NCBI RefSeq assembly: GCF_040253635.1 | Contig: NZ_JBEJGX010000003.1 | Span: 6,225,501-6,289,500, forward strand | Reading direction: 5' to 3' | Length of the DNA stretch: 64,000 nucleotides | Source of the DNA: Streptomyces sp. Edi2 | Lineage (GTDB): Bacteria > Actinomycetota > Actinomycetes > Streptomycetales > Streptomycetaceae | Shown: positions 19,787 through 28,800 of the stretch, piece by piece | How the letters are laid out: the number at the start of each line of letters is the position of its first letter | How positions within the stretch are numbered: the first letter of the stretch is position 1 | The notes under the pieces: model-generated | What the model saw: the letters and a program-made list of their open reading frames with translations, nothing else | What the model was told of the DNA's origin: nothing | The model's database searches: none | Translations under genes and position numbers: made by a program

Positions 19787-21160
19787 GCGCTTGTTGATGA
19801 CCGCGTAGGCGGCACCGAGGGTGACGGCCGTCAGGCCCGTGACGATCCACAGGGGGTCCCAGCCGGTAGGTCCGGAGCCCATGAGGTTGCCGCTGAACAT
19901 CACGCTGAGCTCGCTGGGGAGCGCGTACTCCATCAGCCAGGTCTGGACGTCTTTGAGGCTTTCCGCCTGCATGAAGATCGCCAGCACCAGCGGCAGCAGA
20001 TAGACGCCGATCATGAGGGTGATCGCGCCCGCGGAGTGGCGCAGCAGGGCGCCGACGGCCAGCGAGAGCAGCCCGATCATGGCGACGAACAGGCTCACCC
20101 CCACCGTGGCCTGGAACCAGTCCGCCCCGGTCGGTACGTTCTTGATCTCCAGGCCGCTGACCATGGAGTACTGCGCGATGGCCACCAGGGTCGTGGTCAC
20201 CAGGGCGAGGACGAAGCTCAGGGCGAAGAAGACGATCGCCTTGGCGGTCAGGATCCGGGCGCGGGCCGGGCAGGCCGTGAGGGTGGTGCGGATCATTCCG
20301 GTGCCGTACTCGGAGGTGATCACCAGCACGCCCAGCGTGATCAGGGGGATCAGGCCCATCATCATCCCGAAGGTGCCATAGCTCAGGGGTGAGTCGGGGC
20401 CGAGCGTGTCACTGTGCCCGGCGACGACCGAGCCCGCCAGCAGGCCGATGCCTACCGTCAGGAGGATCATCACGCCCAACGTCCAGAGCGTGGACTGCAC
20501 CGAGCGGATCTTTGTCCACTCGGAGAGCAGCGCATGGCCGAGGTGGGTGGGGCGCACCGGGATGGGCGAGACATAGCCGCCCGGTCCGCCGGCGTAGGCC
20601 TGCTGGGGGTGCGGCTGGGCGGGAGGCTGCGGGGTCTGGCCCTGGGCCAGGCCCTGACCCTGGGCCGGTGCCTGGGCCTGGAGCATCATCGTGCCCGCGT
20701 CCTTGCCCGGGCCATGTGCGGCGAGCGGCTGCGGTACGGGCGCCTGCTGGGCCTGCTGGGGCTGCGGAGCCTGCTGGGCCTGGAGCGTCATGGTGCCCGC
20801 CTCTTTGGCGAGCGAGGGCTGCCCAGGGGCCTGCTGGGCCTGGAGCATCATCGTGCCCGCTTCCTTGGCGGGTGGTGCGGGCTGCCCGGGTGCCTGCTGC
20901 GCCTGGAGCATCATCGTGCCGGCCTCCTGGGCGGGCGCGGGCTGCTGCGGCGGGTGCTGCTGCGGCGCGTGCTGCTGTGCGGGCTGCTCCGGACCGGCGG
21001 GCTGCGCCTGGGCCGGGGTGCCCTGCTGCTGCGGTGCGGCGCCCTGCGGGGCGGCGGGCGGCATCGGAGGCGCGGCCGGCATCGGCTGCTGCTGCGCGCC
21101 GGTGTCGTGGGGTCCGCGCTCAGGCTGCGGCTGGGGCTGCGGCTGCTGAGGGCTGGTCAT
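19778..21160 (-). CDS. ABC-2 permease with long Gln/Pro-rich N-terminus and AGTMML repeats
   Basis: 460-residue membrane subunit. Residues 1-205 are Gln/Pro/Ala-rich, disordered and presumably cytoplasmic, and contain four copies of (E/D)AGTM(M/T)LQAQ with Thr at 82, 103, 123 and 157. The ABC-2 part follows: LLSEWTKIRSVQSTLWTLG, then six membrane segments, ending in INKRDV. The ATG at 21160 overlaps the ATPase stop codon (ATGA). The second ABC system at 22.8-24.6 kb has a permease with the same SEWTKIRSV start but no tail, so this one gained the extension. Substrate unknown. Confidence 0.9.
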   Translation of the reverse strand: MTSPQQPQPQPQPERGPHDTGAQQQPMPAAPPMPPAAPQGAAPQQQGTPAQAQPAGPEQPAQQHAPQQHPPQQPAPAQEAGTMMLQAQQAPGQPAPPAKEAGTMMLQAQQAPGQPSLAKEAGTMTLQAQQAPQPQQAQQAPVPQPLAAHGPGKDAGTMMLQAQAPAQGQGLAQGQTPQPPAQPHPQQAYAGGPGGYVSPIPVRPTHLGHALLSEWTKIRSVQSTLWTLGVMILLTVGIGLLAGSVVAGHSDTLGPDSPLSYGTFGMMMGLIPLITLGVLVITSEYGTGMIRTTLTACPARARILTAKAIVFFALSFVLALVTTTLVAIAQYSMVSGLEIKNVPTGADWFQATVGVSLFVAMIGLLSLAVGALLRHSAGAITLMIGVYLLPLVLAIFMQAESLKDVQTWLMEYALPSELSVMFSGNLMGSGPTGWDPLWIVTGLTAVTLGAAYAVINKRDV

Positions 21161-22428
21161 CGGGCGTCCTCGTGGTGCGGCGTGGGCTGGTCGGCGGGGG
21201 AGGCGGGCGGCATCGGCGCGGCGGGCTGCTGCCCGTACGGGTGAGGTGCGCCGTAGAGCTCGGGTGACCCGTACGGGTGACCTTGAGCCTGCGCGGGCGG
21301 CGGATAGCCCTGCCCCGGAGCCGCCCCGGCCGCCTGCTGCGCGTACGGGTCCTGCTGGGCGTACGGGTTCGGCTGCCCCTGGCCGGGAACGCCGGCCGTC
21401 GCCTGGCCCGGCTGCCCTGCCGCGTATCCGGGTCCGCCCGCAAACCCCTGCGGTGCGGCGCCCTGCGGGGCGTACCCGGCGGGGGCGCCCTGCAGGCCGG
21501 CCCGCTGGTCGTGTGTCGAGCGGTAGTCCACGGCGCCCTGGGTCAGCTGCATATACGCCTCTTCCAGCGACGCCTGGTGCGGCGACAGCTCCCACAGCCT
21601 GACCTGGGCCTGGTGCGCGACATCGCTGATACGGGGGAGCGGCAGCCCGGTCACCCGCAGCGAGCCGTCCGGCTCGGGCGCGACCTGCCCGCCGGCCTCA
21701 CCGAGCGCGGCGGTCAGCTTCTCGCGCTGCTCCGGCTCGGTGTCCGGCGTACGAACCCGGGCGAAATCGGCGGAGTTGGCCGAGATGAAGTCCTTGACCG
21801 GCATGTCCGCCATCAGCTGTCCACGGCCGATCACGATCAGGTGCTCGGCGGTCAGCGCCATCTCGCTCATCAGATGCGAGGAGACGAAGACCGTACGGCC
21901 CTCGGCCGCCAGCTGCTTCATCAGATTGCGCACCCACAGGATGCCTTCGGGGTCGAGGCCGTTGACCGGCTCGTCGAAGAGCAGCACCTGCGGGTCGCCG
22001 AGCAGCGCCGCGGCGATGCCCAGCCGCTGGCCCATCCCGAGCGAGAAGCCCTTGGAGCGCCGCCTCGCGACGTCCTGGAGACCGACCACCCCCAGCACCT
22101 CGTCGACCCGGCGGGCGGGAATGCCGGACAGCTGGGCGAGCGAGAGCAGATGCTGGCGCGCGCTGCGGCCGCCGTGCACGGCCTTGGCATCGAGCAGCGC
22201 GCCCACCTGGCGCGGAGCATTGGGGAGGCTGCGGAAGGGCCGGCCGGCGATGGTGGCCCGCCCCGAGGTCGGTGCGTCCAGGCCAAGAATCATGCGCATG
22301 GTGGTCGACTTACCGGAGCCGTTGGGCCCCAGGAAGCCGGTCACCGTGCCCGGCCTTACCTGGAACGACAGGTCGTACACGGCCGTCTTGGCGCCGTAGC
22401 GCTTCGTCAGGCCGACTGCCTCGATCAA
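21157..22428 (-). CDS. ABC transporter ATP-binding protein with Gln/Gly/Pro/Tyr-rich tail
   Basis: 423-residue ATPase. Walker A GPNGSGKST (34-42), signature SLGMGQRLGIA (129-139), Walker B VLLFDEPVNGLDP (148-160), switch His in FVSSHLMSEMAL (185). Residues 1-300 match the ATPase at 23.6 kb closely, including HGGRSA at 85-90. Residues from about 305 on are low-complexity with repeated PYAQQ and YG motifs, like the disordered tail of its permease. A typical ABC ATPase would end near residue 310. Confidence 0.93.
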   Translation of the reverse strand: MIEAVGLTKRYGAKTAVYDLSFQVRPGTVTGFLGPNGSGKSTTMRMILGLDAPTSGRATIAGRPFRSLPNAPRQVGALLDAKAVHGGRSARQHLLSLAQLSGIPARRVDEVLGVVGLQDVARRRSKGFSLGMGQRLGIAAALLGDPQVLLFDEPVNGLDPEGILWVRNLMKQLAAEGRTVFVSSHLMSEMALTAEHLIVIGRGQLMADMPVKDFISANSADFARVRTPDTEPEQREKLTAALGEAGGQVAPEPDGSLRVTGLPLPRISDVAHQAQVRLWELSPHQASLEEAYMQLTQGAVDYRSTHDQRAGLQGAPAGYAPQGAAPQGFAGGPGYAAGQPGQATAGVPGQGQPNPYAQQDPYAQQAAGAAPGQGYPPPAQAQGHPYGSPELYGAPHPYGQQPAAPMPPASPADQPTPHHEDAR

Positions 22429-22821
22429 TTCTCCGCCCCTCGCGAGATCGTCGGGGCAGAGGCGCGCGCCCTCGTACCCCCGTGAGGATTAGGAGGCTAT
22501 CCGGCCGTTGACGGTTCCCGTCAATTCCTCGCGCCTCCGACTGCCCCGCCGGGCTCCGGATTTGCCGTCGCGCGGCGTCGCGGCTGTGCGGCTGTGCGGC
22601 CGTGCGGCTGCGCGGCTTGGCGGCTTGGCGGCCGCGCGCTCTCGCCGTTGCGCCTGCGCCCGGCGAGGGGCGCCGGGAGCAACCGCGCTGCTCAGGGACG
22701 GAACGCGGACGCGGGGGACGAGCATGCGGGCATGGATGAGGGCGTGGATCCGGACGCGGAGGGGAGCCGGTCTCCTCCGCCATGCGCTATCTGCTGGGCG
22801 CTGTCCGCCGGGCGCGATCCG
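22429..22821 (-). other. 393-bp gap upstream of the tailed ABC operon
   Basis: Non-coding leader and terminator region between the two tandem ABC operons. It contains the palindrome TTGACGG-TTC-CCGTCAA (22508-22524) and an 8-bp tandem repeat (22581-22636). Open frames here are continuations of shadows and have no ribosome-binding sites. A promoter for the operon starting at 22428 should be here, but no clear -10/-35 pair was found. Confidence 0.5.
22581..22636. repeat. 8-bp tandem repeat, seven units
   Basis: Seven consecutive octamers: CGGCTGTG, CGGCTGTG, CGGCCGTG, CGGCTGCG, CGGCTTGG, CGGCTTGG, CGGCCGCG. The unit length is not a multiple of three and no gene covers it, so it is a non-coding simple repeat that could vary in copy number between strains. 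Confidence 0.85.
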
Positions 22822-23595
22822 TTATGCGTCACGCTTTTTCAGGAGTACGAATCCGCCGATGAGTGCCGCGGCCGTCCAGGCGATCATGATTGCCAGCCCG
22901 CCCCACGGGCCGTACGGCACATCGCTGTTGGCGGGCGTCACCACTTGCATGATCTTTTTGCCCGCCTGGTCCGGCAGAAAGCGGCCGATTTTCTGGGTCG
23001 CCGTGACATTTCCGAGAATATTGGAAATGAGGAAGAAGAACGGCATCAGAATGCCCAGCGAAAGCATCGGGCTGCGCAGCATGGTGGCTACCGCCATCGA
23101 GAACAGCGCGATCAGCGTCATATAGAGCCCGCCGCCGATCACCGCGCGCAGCACGCCCGGATCCCCGATATGCGCCCGGAGATCGCCCAGCACCGACTGC
23201 CCGGCGAAGAACGTCACAAAGCTGGTCACCAGACCGACGGCGAAGACCAGTGCGGTGGCCACCAGCAGCTTGCAGAACAGGAAGGTGCCACGCTGCGGTA
23301 CGGCCGCCAGCGAGGCGCGGATCATGCCGGTGCTGTACTCGTTCGACACCACCAGCACCCCGAAGACGATCATCGCGAGCTGGCCCAGCCCCATCCCGGC
23401 GAAGCTGATGTTGGTGGCGTCGAACGCCACCCGGGCCCTGGCCGGCATCGAGTTGAAGTCGCTGCTGGTCAGGCTGCAGATCAACACCCCCAGCCCCACG
23501 GTGACCACGACGGCGATGCCCAGCGTCCACACCGTGGACCGCACCGATCTGATCTTGGTCCACTCCGACCGAATGACCTGCCCGACCGCCGCCAT
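22822..23595 (-). CDS. ABC-2 type transporter permease
   Basis: 257-residue membrane subunit with six predicted membrane segments. It starts AAVGQVIRSEWTKIRSVRST, matching the membrane part of the permease at 19.8 kb (SEWTKIRSVQST), and has the same VVSNEYSTGMIRASLAA region, so the two are duplicates. It ends in LLKKRDA. It begins 3 bp after the stop of its ATPase gene. Substrate unknown. Confidence 0.92.
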   Translation of the reverse strand: MAAVGQVIRSEWTKIRSVRSTVWTLGIAVVVTVGLGVLICSLTSSDFNSMPARARVAFDATNISFAGMGLGQLAMIVFGVLVVSNEYSTGMIRASLAAVPQRGTFLFCKLLVATALVFAVGLVTSFVTFFAGQSVLGDLRAHIGDPGVLRAVIGGGLYMTLIALFSMAVATMLRSPMLSLGILMPFFFLISNILGNVTATQKIGRFLPDQAGKKIMQVVTPANSDVPYGPWGGLAIMIAWTAAALIGGFVLLKKRDA

Positions 23596-23598
23596 CCG

Positions 23599-24642
23599 TC
23601 AGCTCCTCTTCTTCTTCTGCCAGTCCGTGCCCCAGCCGGTCGGCTGCGGTTCGCCCGGCCGTGCCCCGGCCGTCTGCGGCTCTTGCGGGGGCCGCGCCGC
23701 CGGCGACCATCCGCCGGCCTGCGCGGGCACCGGTTCGCCGCCGTGTGCGTGGTACTCCACCGACTCCGCCGTCAGTTGCATGAACGCCTCTTCCAGGGAC
23801 GCCTGCTGGGGGCTCAGCTCGTGGAGCACCAGCTGATGTGCGGCGGCCAGCTCGCCCAGCCGCTCCGCGGGCACCCCGTCGACCTCCAGCGAGCCGTTGC
23901 CGGCCGCCACCGCCTGCATGCCCTCGGCGTGCAGCAGATCCAGCAGCTTCTCCTGCTCCGGGGACCGCATCCGGACGTAGGACCGGGAGTTCTGGTGGAT
24001 GAAGTCCTTCATCGAGGTGTCGGCCATCAGCCGGCCCTGCCCGATCACGATCAGGTGCTCGGCGGTCAGCGCCATCTCGCTCATCAGGTGTGAGGAGACG
24101 AAAACGGTGCGGCCCTGGGCCGCGAGGTTCTGCATGAGCGTGCGGATCCAGTGGATGCCCTCGGGGTCGAGGCCGTTGACCGGCTCGTCGAAGAGCAGCA
24201 CCTGCGGATCGCCGAGCAGCGCCGCGGCGATGCCGAGCCGCTGGCTCATCCCGAGCGAGAACCCCTTCGTCCGCTTCCTGGCGACCGCGCTCAGCCCCAC
24301 GGTGTCCAGTACCTCGCCGACCCGTCTGCGGGGAATGCCGTTGCTCTGCGCCAGACACAGCAGATGGTTGGCGGCGCTCCGGCCGCCGTGCACCGACTTC
24401 GCCTCCAGCAGGGCCCCGATGTACGTCAGCGGGTCCTGCAGTTGGCGGTAGTGCCTGCCGTTGATCCGGACCGTGCCCGACGTCGGGTTGTCCAGGTCGA
24501 GCATCATCCGCATGGTCGTCGACTTGCCCGCACCGTTGGGCCCGAGGAAGCCGGTGACGATACCGGGCCGCACCGTGCAGGTGAGGTGGTCCACGGCGAC
24601 CTTGTCGCCGTAATGCTTGGTCAGCCCCTCGAGCTCGATCAT
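23599..24642 (-). CDS. ABC transporter ATP-binding protein
   Basis: 347-residue ATPase, a close duplicate of the one at 21.2 kb. Walker A GPNGAGKST at 34-42, signature SLGMSQRLGIA, Walker B VLLFDEPVNGLDP, switch His in FVSSHLMSEM. The tail after residue 300 is short, Pro-rich, and ends DWQKKKRS. The ATG at 24642 is chosen because the ATPase fold begins there and TAGCGT ends 7 bp upstream, implying a leaderless mRNA; the frame stays open to 24735. Confidence 0.93.
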   Translation of the reverse strand: MIELEGLTKHYGDKVAVDHLTCTVRPGIVTGFLGPNGAGKSTTMRMMLDLDNPTSGTVRINGRHYRQLQDPLTYIGALLEAKSVHGGRSAANHLLCLAQSNGIPRRRVGEVLDTVGLSAVARKRTKGFSLGMSQRLGIAAALLGDPQVLLFDEPVNGLDPEGIHWIRTLMQNLAAQGRTVFVSSHLMSEMALTAEHLIVIGQGRLMADTSMKDFIHQNSRSYVRMRSPEQEKLLDLLHAEGMQAVAAGNGSLEVDGVPAERLGELAAAHQLVLHELSPQQASLEEAFMQLTAESVEYHAHGGEPVPAQAGGWSPAARPPQEPQTAGARPGEPQPTGWGTDWQKKKRS

Positions 24643-24649
24643 GTACAGC

Positions 24650-24655
24650 ACGCTA
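24650..24655 (-). promoter_or_regulatory. Putative -10 box of a leaderless ABC operon transcript
   Basis: On the minus strand TAGCGT lies 7 bases before the ATG at 24642, with no ribosome-binding site between. The -10 hexamer and spacing match those before nucS. The -35 region is not recognisable. Confidence 0.45.
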
Positions 24656-24715
24656 GGCCCGCTCCGTGGCCCCTGCCACCGGTGCGGGGCCGCCCGGCTG
24701 ACCCCCCCGTACGCA

Positions 24716-24756
24716 CCGCGCCCCCGCACCGCCACAGAGGCGGTACGGGGGCGCGG
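24716..24756 (-). terminator. Terminator downstream of filP
   Basis: 18-bp stem (arms 24716-24733 and 24739-24756) with one C-A mismatch and a 5-nt loop (ACAGA). It lies 80 bp beyond the filP stop codon and upstream of the next ABC operon, so it separates the two. Confidence 0.85.
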
Positions 24757-24836
24757 TCCGGACCGGCGCGAAACCTGCCCGGTGGCACCACCCGGCGTTG
24801 GCCGGGGGAGGGGCAGCGGGTCGGTGGTCCGGCGGG

Positions 24837-25775
24837 TCAGCGGGTCTGCTGGGCGGGGACGCCGTGCGAGGCGGTCTCGTCCTCGCCGGGGGCGCCGGCC
24901 GCGGCCACCGCCGCACCGGTCAGCGTCGCCAGCATCTCGCGGACGTTGGTCAGCTGGGCGTTGATCGAGTCGCGGCGGTTGGTCAGCGCCGCCAGCTCGC
25001 GCTCGGATTCGCTGCGGATACGATCCGCCTTGGCATTGGCGTCCGCCACGATGTCCTCGGCCTGGCGCTGCGCGGTCTCCACCGTCTGGCGGGCCCGGCG
25101 CTCCGCGTCCGTCCGCAGCTTCTCGGCCTCCAGGCGGAGCTGCTCGGCGCGGTGCTCGATCTCCGCGAGCCGCTTCTCGGCCTTGGCCTGACGCGAGGCC
25201 AGGTCGCGCTCGGACTGCTCACGGCGCTTGGCGAGGTTGGTCTCGAAGTCCGCTGCGGCCTGGGCGGCCTTGGCGCGGGTCTCCTCGAAGAGGGAGTCCG
25301 CCTCCTCGCGCTTGGACTGCGCGTCCTTCTGCGCCTCGGCGCGCAGCGTGGCCGCCTCGCCCTTGGCCTTCTCGACGATCCGGGAGCCCTCGTCCTCCGC
25401 CTTCGCCTTCCGGTCGGTGGCGAACTGCTCGGCGTCGTTACGGACCTGCTGGGCGGCCGACTCGGCCAGCTCACGGTGCTGCTCGGCGGCCCGGCGGGCC
25501 TCTTCGCGCAGATCCTTCGCCTCCTCTTCGGCGAGGCGGAGGATCTTCTCCACGCGCGCACCGAGGCCCGCGTAAGACGGTTCGGCGTCATTGACCTGCG
25601 CCTGGGCGTTCTGCGTTTCGAGGTGCAGCTCCTCGATCCGCTTTTCCAGCGACGTGATGCGGGCCAGCGCGCTGTCGCGGTCGGCGACGAGCTTCGTAAT
25701 GCGGTCATCCACCTGACCGCGGTCGTACCCACGCCGCACGAGCTCGAAGCCGAAGGGGGAGGAAGTGTCGCTCAT
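24837..25775 (-). CDS. filP: FilP, intermediate-filament-like coiled-coil protein
   Basis: 312-residue cytoskeletal protein that forms networks near growing hyphal tips and works with DivIVA and Scy. A short head (PFGFELVRRGYDRGQVDDRI, close to the DivIVA N-terminal motif) leads into an almost continuous coiled coil rich in Glu, Ala, Arg and Lys up to about residue 265. The conserved closing motif NRRDSINAQLTNVREMLATL follows, then a short Ala/Gly tail. The start has AGGAA upstream. It follows scy on the same strand 113 bp away, the known arrangement in Streptomyces. Confidence 0.96.
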   Translation of the reverse strand: MSDTSSPFGFELVRRGYDRGQVDDRITKLVADRDSALARITSLEKRIEELHLETQNAQAQVNDAEPSYAGLGARVEKILRLAEEEAKDLREEARRAAEQHRELAESAAQQVRNDAEQFATDRKAKAEDEGSRIVEKAKGEAATLRAEAQKDAQSKREEADSLFEETRAKAAQAAADFETNLAKRREQSERDLASRQAKAEKRLAEIEHRAEQLRLEAEKLRTDAERRARQTVETAQRQAEDIVADANAKADRIRSESERELAALTNRRDSINAQLTNVREMLATLTGAAVAAAGAPGEDETASHGVPAQQTR

Positions 25776-25888
25776 GGGGTTCCTGTCGAAGAGACCGGTG
25801 AGGTGATAAGGAGAATCCTAGGGGCCATCACGGCGTGTCATCGAGTCATTGCCGGTTTGATCTGGAGAATGACCCCTCATTTGAGTGG

Positions 25889-28800
25889 CTACCCTTCAGA
25901 CTGCTTGCCACTCGAACGAGTTGCCCCCGCGCCCGCGGCCGCCTTCACCCCGCCGCCCTTGCCTTCCCCGTTTCCGCCGGGTGCCTCGAACGACTCCAGC
26001 GCCTCCAGAACGTCCTGAACGCGGCTGATTTCGGCGTTGATGTCCTCGCGCCGGCGCACCAGGACCTCCAGCTCCCGCTTGCCCTCGTCCACGATCCGGG
26101 TGGCCTCCGCCTCGGCCTCGCCGCGCATCCGCTCCGCGTCGCGCACCGCCTCGGCCTTCTTGTTCTCGGCCTCCTTGATCAGGCCCTCGGCCTTCTTCAC
26201 CGCCGAGATCCGGACCTTGCTCGCCTCGCTGTTGGCGTCCGCCACCATCCGGTCGGCCTTCTCCTCGGCCTCCACCTGCTGGGCGGTGGCCTGCGCGATG
26301 AGCTTGTCGACCCGTTCGCCGGCGTTCTTCATCGTCTCCGCGGACTCCCGGCGGGCCCGCTCGTGCAGCTCCTCGACCTCGGACTCGATCCGCTGGCGCA
26401 GCTCCTCGGCGCGCTCCCGGATGCCCGTGGCGTCGCCGCGGGCCTCTTCCAGCAGCGTGTTCGCGTCCGTACGGGCTTTCTCCACCCGGGCATTGCCGTC
26501 GGCCGTCGCCTCCGCGAGGAGCCGGTCGGCCTCCGTGCGGGCCGCGCCGACCATCGTGTCGGCCTGCTCCTCGGCGGCGGTGGCGGCCTTCAGGGCCTCC
26601 TCCTGGGCCTTGGCGACGAGCTGGTCCGCCTGCTCGGCCGCGTCCCCGCGGCGCTTGGCGGCGTCCTTGCGCGCCTCGTCGATCAGCCGGTCCGCCTCCT
26701 GCTGCGCTTGTGCCCTGGTCCGCTCGGCCGCCGCCTCGGCGTCCTCCTTGACCTTCGCGGACTCGCCGCGGGTGCGGGTGGCGTGCTCCTGGGCGGCGGT
26801 GACCGTCTCGGCCGCGTCCGTGCGCAGCCGGTCCGCCTCCGCGGTGGCCGTCGCGACCATGCGGTCCGCCTGCTCGCGGGCATCGGCCCGGGTGCGGTCC
26901 GCGTCCCGTTCGGCGTCCGCGGTCGTCTCCGCCGCGTCCGCGCGCAGCCGCTCCGCCTCGGTCGCGGCCTCCGACATCAGCTGGTCGGCCTGCTCGGCCG
27001 CGTCCGAGCGGGTCTTGTTGGCCGCCTCGCGCGCCTGGTCGCCGGTGTGCTCGGCGTCGAGACGGGCCTTCTCCAGCGCCTCGGCCGCCTCGGCCCGCAG
27101 CCGCTCGGCCGCCTCGGTCGCCTTCGCCACCAGGGTCTGCGCCTGCTGCTCGCCCTCGGCCCGCAGCCGCTCGGCGTTCTGCCGGGCCTCCTGGACCGTA
27201 CGGTCCGCGTCGTCCTGCGCCGACGAGGTCAGCTCGGTCGCCTCGGTGACGATCCGTTCGGCCTCGGCGCGGGACTCGGTGATCAAGCGGTCGGCCTGCT
27301 CGGCGGCGTCCGAGCGCATCCGGTTCGCGTCGTTGCGCGCCTCCGCACGGGCCCGTGCCGCATCCTGCTCGCCCGCGGTCAGCGCGTCCGAGGCGTCGGT
27401 GCGCAGCTGCTGTGCCTTCGCCGTGGCGTCCGCGACCAGCTTCTCGGCCTGCGCGGTGGCCTGGGCCACCAGCCGGTCGGCCTGCTCGGCGGCCGCGGAC
27501 CGTGCCGTATCGGCCTCCCGGCGTGCCTCGTCCAGGACACCGGCCGCCTCCGTGCGGAGCGCGTCGGCCTCCTCGATGGCCTCGGAAACCGCCCGCTCCG
27601 CCAGGGACTTCGCGGCCTCCTGGGCCTCCTGGGCCTCCTGCCGCGCCCGGGCGGCGTCCTGCGAGGCGCGCTCCCGCTCCTCGTAGGCGTCCTTGCGGAC
27701 CCGGTCCGCCTCGTCCTGTGCCTCGGCCTTGGTGCGCTCCGCGGCATGCTCGGCCGCCGAACGCAGTCCGGCGATCTCTTCACCGGCCTGCTCGTGCAGC
27801 CCCGCGACCGCGTCCCGCACCTGCTGTGCGGTCTGCTCGGCCGCCGCCACCAACTCGCTCGCGCGCCGGTCCGCTTCCTCGACCAGCCGCTCGGCTTCCT
27901 CCTGCGCCTCGCCCACCCGCGTACGGGCCGCGGACAGCAGCTCTTCGCTCTGCTCGCGCGCCGCGGTCCGCTCCTGGTGGGCCTCCTCGCGGGCCTCGCC
28001 CAGCAGCTGCTCGGCCTCCCGGCGCCGCCGCGCGGCCTCCTCCTGGGCCGCGGCCAGCGCCTGCGCCGCCTCCGCGCCGGTGCGCTCCGCGGCCGTCGCG
28101 GCCTCGGCACGCACCCGATCCGCGGTCTCCTGCGCCTCCGCCTTCAGCCGCTCCGCCTCGGCCGACGCCTCGCTGCGCAGCCGCGTCGCCACCGACTCGG
28201 CGTCGGCACGTGCCGTCGAGGCGTCGGACGCGGCCTCCGTGCGCAGCCGTTCGGCCTCCTCCTCGGCCTGCTGCGTCAGCAGCCGGCGCCGCTCGGCCGA
28301 CTCCGCCTTGAGGCGGGCCGCCTCCTCCTGCGTCTCCCGGCGCAGCCGCTCCGCCTCCGCGCGGGCACCGCGCAGCGACTCCTCGGCGGCGGTGACCTTC
28401 TCCTCCGCCTCGCCGTGCAGCCGGTCCAGCTCGGCCTGCGCCCCGGTCCGCAGCTCCTCCGCGGCCTCCTCGGCCGCCACGCGCAGCCGCGCGGCGGACT
28501 CCTCGGCCTCGGTGGTCACCATCTCCGCGGCCTGGGCGCCCTCGGTCAGCAGCTCCTCGGCCTCCGAACGGGCCCGCTCCAGCGCCTCCTCGGCCTGCCG
28601 GCGCAGCGCCGTGGCGCGCTCGATGGCCTCCGTCCGCACCCGCTCGCTCTCCGCGACGGCTCCCGAACGGGTCTCCTCGGCATCGGCCTTGGCCTTGGCC
28701 AGCAGCTCCTCGGCGGAGCCGGCCGCCTCCTCGATCTGCTGGACCGCCTCCCGGCGGGCCTCGCTGCGGATCCGCTCGCCCTCGGCGACCGCGTCCGCGC

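Noticed and set aside
22508..22524. TTGACGG-TTC-CCGTCAA palindrome as a terminator or riboswitch
   Set aside because: Too short for a terminator and without the surrounding structure of any riboswitch known to me; left as an unassigned palindrome.
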